Made by a program: the position numbers and the translations under genes. From Panaeolus papilionaceus (lineage: Eukaryota > Basidiomycota > Agaricomycetes > Agaricales), in contig JADNRZ010000018.1 in NCBI GenBank assembly GCA_015501605.1, positions 1,074,995-1,138,994 of the forward strand: 64,000 bases of DNA, in the 5' to 3' direction. Under the pieces are notes generated by a model. It did not search any database and had not been told where the DNA came from. It worked only from the letters and a program-made list of their open reading frames with translations. Position 1 is the stretch's first letter. Every line of letters starts with the position of its first letter. Shown here one piece after another: positions 57,693-64,000 of this stretch.

Positions 57693-58505
57693 ATGTCCCC
57701 ATCCAGTAGCCTTCCGCTTGAATTCCAGTCCACTAGTACTGGACTCGGACTTACCCCCAACGATGGATATGCTGCACCTTCAAGAGGTACTCTCCCAGCC
57801 TTTCTGATGCAATTTTGAATTCACCCATTTCAGTTACTAAGAATTTTAGCGTTTTAACTGTCCTTAGTGTTACCACTCAAATAGATACGACATCAGGTCC
57901 GGCAGCACTGTGAGCACCAACGTTTGAGCATTTAGAATGGCCGTCTACAATATTCGATTTAAAATCGAATTATTTGCGGCACTAATAACATGCGTAGACG
58001 ATCGGGACATCGTACGCCTTCGCAGATGGTGGTGATCGGTATAACAGCTACATTTACTGCGGTTGCGACAGTTGCCATCGGTTTTTTTGTTCTGTGGCTG
58101 CGCAAGAAGAGGATGAGAGCGCAGGAGATACGAATGTCTGAGAACGGTACGTGTCCATGACATATGAATGATTCAACTTTAATGTTTTTAATCCTTAATC
58201 AACATTGATCTGAATGGCTGACATGAACTACACGATGTATAGCGCCCGACATGTTTCCATACGTAGATGGTGCTTCCTCGTCGATTTGGGCCCCTCTCAT
58301 GACAGCGCCTCTTGCAAAGTCTAAAAATACACCCTTAGCTGAGATGCTATCAGTGACGAGGGATCAGGCTCTGGATCAGAGTAGAACACCATCAGCACCC
58401 TTCAGTAATCAGGCCCCCCCTGCGTATTCGGATATCATCAGGGTAGGAGAGGGCCACCAGATTGCTCCTCGACCCAGAGGGTATGATAAGGAACAGGATA
58501 CCTAA
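57693..58505 (+). CDS. Single-pass membrane protein with PPxY tail (second copy of the plan)
   Basis: ATG at 57693 opens MSPSSSLPLEFQSTSTGLG; donor after 57785. Further exons read as about 57887-57911 (small, TTSGPAA), 57999-58145 and 58239-58505. The third exon gives TPSQMVVIGITATFTAVATV then AIGFFVLWLRKKRMRAQEI, a single transmembrane helix with a basic cytoplasmic flank. The last exon is a Ser/Pro-rich tail ending APPAYSDIIRVGEG, stop TAA. No signal peptide is visible. The PPAYSDI motif and the gene plan match 49664-50855, which suggests old paralogs. The small second exon is the least certain part. Confidence 0.6.
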
Positions 58506-58693
58506 TTTCATGTTTATAAAAGCGACAAATGATACACAGAGATACATAAGCCTGTTGGATCGACACCTCACCAGACTCGGAATTCAAATCAACGTCAACG
58601 TCGCTACACTTCTTGAAAAGGTTGCAGACAATTACTATCTTAGTACCCCTCGGACCTCTACTGCAAGCAGATATATTACACACCAGTACATGA

Positions 58694-60054
58694 TCATGCG
58701 TAAAGATTAACCAAGAATCTAACACTCCGTTCCACACTCCAGCCTTGTGCAACCGAAAAGTCGTCAATCAACTTTACACAGGGTCCAAAATTCCCCTTGC
58801 CATCGTTGTATGAGACAAAAACAGCATCTTTCCCAAACCCAATTAAATCGGCTGTTCCATCACCCGTCAGATCAACGGCGAACCTCGGGTGTTTCTCAGC
58901 CGTCCATCCATCAGGACTATATCCAAAACTATCCTCGATGACCTTTTTGGCGGGTTGAAATGTACCATCACCATTGTTGATCGCAACCCAGACCCCGCTC
59001 TCACCAAACCCGACAATATCAGGAAGACCATCCCCGTCGATATCTGCCAAGAGACGAAGGTGCTTCTCAACTCGCCATCCGCCCGCATAACCAAACGCCT
59101 CTACGGCGCCCTTAGGATCATCAAACGTGCCATCACCCCTGTTGAGAGCAACAACAGTACCCCAATGACTAAACCCAAGGAGGTCGCATCGCTTGCTCCC
59201 AGTAAGATCGGCTACAAATCGAGGGTGCATGTAGACTTGCCATCCACCAGCTGAAATGCATAGCTCGTTGACAACAGCTTTCGGAGCCAAAAATCGCCCA
59301 TTTCCAGCATTGAGCGCTACCCACACATTGCTCTCTCCGAATCCTACAATGTCGAGAAGACCGTTCCCGGTAACATCCGCGAGAAAGCGAAGATGGCGAT
59401 CGAGACGCCAGCCTTGGTTATATCCGAAATCTTTGAGGCGAAGGGCGGGGCTGGAGAATTGGAGGTTTCCCTTATTTTCGGCGATGATGACACCATCTTG
59501 ACCAAATCCGACAATATCACATCGCCCAGTGTTGCGCATGTCGGCCATAAAGCGAATGTGTTTGTGTGTATGCCATCCGCCGGCACCGATGGCAAAATTG
59601 CGCAAGACGAGCTGGCCGGGTGAGAAGTTGTTATTGCCCTGGTTGAGTGCGATCATGACCCCTTCTTCACCAAAACCGACAATATCTAGGGACTTGTCTC
59701 CTGTGGTGTCTGCCAGTAGTCGTACGTGGCTCTCATTTCGCCAGCCGCCAGCGTTAAAGCCAAAGTCGTTCAGGACCGGACGAACTTTGAGAAATAACGA
59801 ATTGCGAAGGATGAATACCCCACTAAGACCAAATCCGACGATGTCTGCGGTCCCAGAAGGCCTGGTTGGGACTGTGAAAATTGAGAAATGTTGTGGAATT
59901 GAGGGGATAGGCAAGTCGTGTACCTGGATCACTTTGGCTAATTACAACTGGTTCACGCACTTCGGTGGAGACCTAGGGAGTTATCTTTTGAAAAGATGGT
60001 CCAATATTGAACAGGTGAATGGGAGGCTTTACTGGGGCAGATTTTAGGGGACAT
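58694..60054 (-). CDS. PVL-like seven-bladed beta-propeller lectin
   Basis: The main exon 59937-58694 encodes seven repeats of about 57 residues, each with a D-x-T/D-G-x-G/K-x-x-D-I-V-G-F-G core (for example DVTGNGLLDIVGFGESNVWV, DIDGDGLPDIVGFG, DLTGDGTADLIGFG). This is the FG-GAP/VCBS-type propeller of the Psathyrella velutina lectin, which binds GlcNAc and sialic acid; the DxDGDG loops are calcium-type sites. Length (about 421 residues) and the ending (KLIDDFSVAQGWS) fit that family. In-frame stops just upstream imply a short first exon; 60054-60033 (MSPKICP) with a 95-nt intron fits in phase. No signal peptide, as for PVL. Likely cytosolic or leaderless defence or storage lectin; that role is inferred. 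Confidence 0.9.
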
Positions 60055-60524
60055 TTATCACACATCTCGTCTTTTTCCTCAGTTTTGGATTTTCCGAATG
60101 ATGCGCCATTTTGTGAAGTCGATAATTAATGGATGAGCCTTGGCCACTTGAACGACGAGACTCTGACGACCACTACATGTGTGTCATGTTAATCTGCTGA
60201 TCATGATGCGTTGGGGATTGAGTTTTTTGCTCAAAGACTGACCTGGACTAATGTCAGAGGGCTGAAACACACCAAGCATTGAGTTGATGTTGGGAGAATT
60301 TTACAGAGCGAATTACATAGTGTGCTACGGGGCTTTAGGTGTGCAACTGCGTTCTCGTCGACGTGTCAATCGGGTTGCGATTCCTTTCGAACTATCATAC
60401 GCAGCACGAATTTGGTCTCATGACCGGTCTACGATTTAAAAATAGCAAATTCTTTCTCAAAAATGAACTGTACACGAATCCACAGGTAGTGGGTTTTAGT
60501 TAGTCTCCCGTCGTCGGACAAACA
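60055..60524. other. Intergenic upstream of the lectin gene
   Basis: No gene supported; presumed lectin promoter at its left end. Nothing else was seen. Confidence 0.4.
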
Positions 60525-60790
60525 TCCGCATCTGAATTTACATCCGAGTCCGAGTGCGGGAGCGCATATAGCTACCTCGGCGTCTGTGGCGACGGCGACC
60601 ACAACGACGGTGAGACAAAGACTGAGGTCGCGGTCTCATATACATCATTGGGTGGTTCTGCATGGTATTGGTGGTATTGGTGGGGCAGGAGGTGGAATAT
60701 ATGTCGATGAGAGAAACCTCGGCGAGGCCCGCTTCGATATTGGCGGCTCGGGAGTTCGAAGGCACCAAGGGGGGCTTCAAAGTCTGCTAG
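60525..60790 (+). pseudogene. Degenerate, internally deleted duplicate of the F-box-like gene
   Basis: The left part (about 60525-60640) aligns with about 53795-53905 of the F-box-like gene (catccgca-ctg-att ... gaggtcg--tctcat). The right part (about 60650-60790) aligns with about 56915-57045 (ggttctg--tggt ... atgtcgatgag ... gttcgag-g). About 3 kb between them in the parent is absent. Same orientation as the parent, with the lectin and membrane-protein genes in between. It has many substitutions and no useful frame, so it is old. Confidence 0.6.
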
Positions 60791-61028
60791 TACTATTTTT
60801 ATACTCGAATAATCTACATCAAGACTGAGCATGTTATTGTTCCTGCCTGGATGAATTCAAGCGCTCGAACATATCAATGACGTAGCTCCATATGTCGACG
60901 CTCGCCGTTCAAGCATTAGCCCACTGTGCCTGTAGCAAGGAACGCTCCTCATTCGTGCTTCGAAATCGAAACTGGAAAAAGCAGGGTATGACATTGGGTG
61001 GCAGATGATCGAACAGAAAGCCTTGATT

Positions 61029-61997
61029 TCAGGTTGGCACTGGAGGGCTGTATGATTTCAATAGAGCCTGTGGCATACCCAACGGGAAAAACTTCGATCT
61101 ACTGGTCCTGCAACGACGTCGCGAAGAAGCAGATTTGCGCTTGAACGCAGAGTAAGGTGCAAGAACAGCCCATTCACCAACGAGGTTTTTGACTGAAAGC
61201 ATAAGTTCGTTGTCGTCTGCCTCGAACTCTAGCTTGCCCAGATTGTCGACGACGAAAACGTTGGCTTCGTGGCAGAGCTTGCCAATGACGGCTTTTGAGG
61301 TATCCACGCCAGCAGCGACAAAAGCCTTGGTATCGAAGCTGTAGTCAATCTTAAGACCACTTGAGGGGGAAGTTGGCTTCGCAAGCTTGACGTTGAATGA
61401 ACTAGCGTCCAGGAAGCGGAAGCCCGTTGGTGGAATACCTGTAGCCAATTTCTTGCTGACGGTCAGTGTGTTAGCATCGCCGCTCTTGAATTCGACCTCA
61501 AAGACACCGGCGGCCTGGTAATATAGTTTCATATGTGAGCAATAGTTTCAACATGAAAAATTAATTTCAATACTGACCGATTTGAATTCTACTTCTGTCA
61601 TGACATTCCCTCCTTTGAGAGGAATGGGAACATCGAATTTGCCATAGCGTTCATCCTCGGTTTTGTTGCCATCTGCTAGAATAGAGGAATTCGTGATGAC
61701 AGTCGGTTTACTCGAGATAGTAGGATGTCGGCCAACGCTGAGCGGGGAATTGATACTGGCCTTCAAAGCGTTCGAAGCAGTCTTAAAGATTAAGCCGCCG
61801 AGATTGTTGAGGTTTGCCCCATGAGCAGTGATGGCAGTCGTGACATGAGCCTTCAGCCCTTGGAGCAAAAGGTCGATGTCGTCGCTGTTCTGGACATTCA
61901 TCTGAACAGGAGGAATTGGGGCAGAAATAGCAATTCTAGCGACCATGAAGAGGAATACAAGGCGCCAAAGGTTGGATAACAGCTTCACTCGAACCAT
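61029..61997 (-). CDS. Secreted protein of unknown function
   Basis: Two exons, 61997-61578 and 61514-61029, both multiples of three, with a 63-nt intron; 301 residues. The N-terminus MVRVKLLSNLWRLVFLFMVA-RIAISA is a clear signal peptide with cleavage probably after ISA. The mature part holds two predicted sections: a helical region (DIDLLLQGLKAHVTTAITAHG) and a beta-rich region with a repeated EVEFKS phrase on both sides of the splice site (MTEVEFKS, FEVEFKS). Potential N-glycosylation sites are present (NSS, NKT). The C-terminus turns basic (KRKSASSRRRCRTSRSK), which may be a processing region. Family not recognised. Confidence 0.7.
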
Positions 61998-62423
61998 AGT
62001 GATGACGTGGTGATGAATTGAAAGGACTCGAGTTCAGATCTGTCGATGAATGCAGTTCAGAAAGGGAGGAGGAGGTCAAAAACATACTTGTCAATAGAGA
62101 CGCTGGAAAGGTGGAAGGTAAACCGAATCAACGGAGGACCAACCAGTGGTCAAAGAGAAGAACGAAAGGAAGAAGGAGGAAGGAGACTAGGGAGGTGTGA
62201 CTCTCAGTTTCAAACAGGGCCCCAGACTAACCAATATATATACCGTCGCGAGCACTTCATTTGACATCATTCAGTTTCGACCATCCCACATCAATGATAT
62301 CCCCACTCCCACCCCGCGACACCCCGTCCATTATGGTGCGCCATCTGCACATTTATTATTAGTCGGAAACATTTCACGCAATTTTAGAACTTAAACTAAA
62401 CTTTTGTACTTACCTTTTAAATG
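61998..62423. other. Promoter flank of the secreted-protein gene
   Basis: Purine-rich (gaaaggaagaaggagg) at about 62160-62185, and a TATATATA-like stretch near 62230. No gene supported. Confidence 0.4.
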
Positions 62424-62600
62424 CAAACATCTTTTAGGCGCTTTTATTATATCCCAAACATCTATTGAGCGCTTGACGATTCTTTCAAACATTCCTCGAG
62501 CGCTTATGTTAGAGTAGCAAACATTTTACAAATTTGCCGCCTCTTCAAACATTTCCTGGGCGCTTACAAGGCGACAACAAACAAATTAGAGCGCTTAAGG
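62424..62600. repeat. Six-copy degenerate tandem repeat, period about 31 nt
   Basis: The word caaaca(t/a) starts at 62424, 62455, 62486, 62518, 62546 and 62578 (steps 31, 31, 32, 28, 32). In five of six units it is followed about 7 nt later by (a/g)GCGCTT. It lies in non-coding sequence between two genes. Confidence 0.8.
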
Positions 62601-63210
62601 TGAAAATTCAGAATTAATAGTGAACTTTTAAATAGCGCCCAAAGTAATATAACTATAATAAAACTCATTTTTCTTTCTAAATGTTTGTTGAATATCGGGG
62701 GATTGGTCGGAGTTTCAATGTCACGGCATAAGAAGCGGAGCTTGAAATGGCCATCAACAATAATCGGCGGAGCTCAAAATATAAAAAAAAAGGCCCGCCC
62801 TAAACAATCGTGCACTGATGCTGCTCACACGATGGTATCATGATTCCCTTTCTCCCACCACAACTCCGTCGTTTCAGTACATACATACCACCCCGCTCGC
62901 GTCTAATTAGCATCGTAAATAGTTAAATTTAGATTAAGAAATACATACTGAAAAAGAATTAAGGCGCAAGATATAATATGAGGAAGACACAGAGCTCAAG
63001 ACAAAATATACAACCAGATGCGACTCGAATGCCGCGCCCTCAGAAACGGAAATGGCAGGCAATGGTAAGGATCGATGGATAAGGGCATATTCACGAATGC
63101 CTGGCTCAATCAATCCTTCCTTGCCAGCATGAAGAAACCGACTTATCTGCGGTCATAAACATGGCATTCGCCAATCAGGAAGGTGATTACAGCCTGTTAA
63201 CTCAGTCTAT
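62601..63210. other. Intergenic, AT-rich
   Basis: No gene supported. Probable upstream region, or an unrecognised first exon, of the Spt5-like gene. Confidence 0.4.
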
Positions 63211-64000
63211 ATGACCTGTAGTGACAAAAATCAAATACCAGATGACTCGCATCTTAGCGAAGAAGACAATGTCGCGATGGACAAGGACAAGGGACAGGAA
63301 GTTGATGTGGAAGGAGATGACGATGAGGAAGGGGAGGAAGATGACGACAATGAGGAAGGGGAGGAAGATGATGATGAGGAAGGAGATGAAGATGGAGAAG
63401 GGGAGGAAGATGGCGACGAGGAAGGAGACGAGGAAGACGACAATGAGGAAGGGGATGAAGTAAACGAGAGCTTGAAGGGCAAGGGAGACAAGGGGAAGCG
63501 TAGGGCCAACCCCTTCATAGACGACGAGGCTGCTGGAGGGGACACATCAGATGATGAAGACGACGACAACGACGCGCAGGCTACAACATTTATCGATGAT
63601 GATCAAGGCGATGATTTATCTCAAAGCCACCACAGTAAGTGGTTTTATGTGTACACATACATGCTCCTGGTCCTGATACACCATACTTAGAACTTCACGC
63701 GCAATTTCTTCAAACCCAAGATAACGAGGCTCGTCTGTACTGCTGGGACAAGCTGCTTGACAGAGCATATGGCCGGATGAGGGGTGAACGTTGGTCTTGT
63801 GCTGTGGGTGATGACGATGATGACGACAAGTACATTATATCCCCCACAGACTTGCTCTGGGTTGTACCCTGCAAGGTATGTTTTGCAGCCTCTTATTTTA
63901 ATTTTATTGCTAACGAATTCGTAACATTGGGTATTACAGGTGGGCCATGAACAGAAAGCCATCTTCACCATTTTCAAACGTGCCACCCACCCATCATCGC
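63211..64000 (+). CDS. Spt5-like protein, N-terminal part (runs off right edge)
   Basis: Exons read as 63211-63634, 63691-63875 and 63940 to the window end, in phase. ATG at 63211. After a short start comes about 90 residues of Glu/Asp with Gly (EEGDEDGEGEEDG), then RRANPFIDDEA and FIDDDQGDD. The third exon begins a globular domain: TDLLWVVPCKVGHEQKAIF then TIFKRA. An acidic N-terminus followed by LWxVxxKxGxExxxxFxI is the start of the NGN domain of transcription elongation factor Spt5, which binds RNA polymerase II through Spt4. Agaricomycetes carry many diverged Spt5-like genes besides the true one, and this is likely one of them. KOW domains would lie right of the window. Confidence 0.65.

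Noticed and set aside
62424..62600. CRISPR-like array
   Set aside because: Eukaryotic sequence, degenerate units, no constant-repeat/variable-spacer pattern, no cas genes.

Overview
The window looks like a repeat-rich accessory region of a mushroom-forming basidiomycete (Agaricomycetes). The evidence is many short (about 50-95 nt) GT/AG introns and several element families typical of these fungi: a KDZ transposase with a CxC2 cysteine cluster, a Plavaka transposase, a Helitron with a DUF6570-like zinc region, a chromodomain Ty3/Gypsy element and an Spt5-like gene with an acidic N-terminus. A Psathyrella-velutina-lectin-like beta-propeller also fits. No rRNA or functional tRNA gene was seen.

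Layout: 0-2.5 kb, KDZ transposase (minus, cut by the left edge) and a divergent partner gene. 3.7-4.9 kb, a Ser/Thr/Ala-rich gene ending in a viroplasmin/RNase H1 N-terminal-like domain. 5.4-12.3 kb, three multi-exon genes of unknown function, one with a nucleotidyltransferase-like signature. 13.5-14.4 kb, a fragment of a 4-coumarate:CoA-ligase-like gene and a copy of a repeat that recurs around the Helitron. 15.5-16.2 kb, a small coiled-coil gene. 16.7-26.1 kb, an AT-rich, CpG-poor Helitron whose Rep-helicase frame is broken by one TGA. 26.9-30.4 kb, an eight-exon proline-rich gene.

31.3-41.4 kb is a nested insertion. A minus-strand gene is split by a complete Ty3/Gypsy chromovirus (573-bp LTRs with 3 differences, 5-bp GATAC target duplication). 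Inside the chromovirus gag lies a 706-bp fold-back element with perfect 126-bp inverted arms and a 9-bp target duplication. 41.5-45.3 kb is a decayed Plavaka transposase. 45.5-46.1 kb holds a possible tRNA-derived SINE.

47.7-62.0 kb is quieter and more host-like: a P-loop GTPase, two single-pass membrane proteins that share a PPAYSDI tail motif, a 1285-residue F-box-like protein, a PVL-like lectin, a degenerate partial duplicate of the F-box gene, and a secreted protein. The right edge cuts an Spt5-like gene.

The most informative theme is decay by CpG deamination. All three LTR differences, all six CpGs in a repeat pair, and eight TGA nonsense codons in three unrelated transposons fit CpG to TpG/CpA change. 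The chromovirus also appears to be self-primed: the 13 nt just after its 5' LTR are complementary to the predicted start of its own transcript. Functions marked unknown are left unknown. All exon boundaries are read by eye from splice signals and frame.
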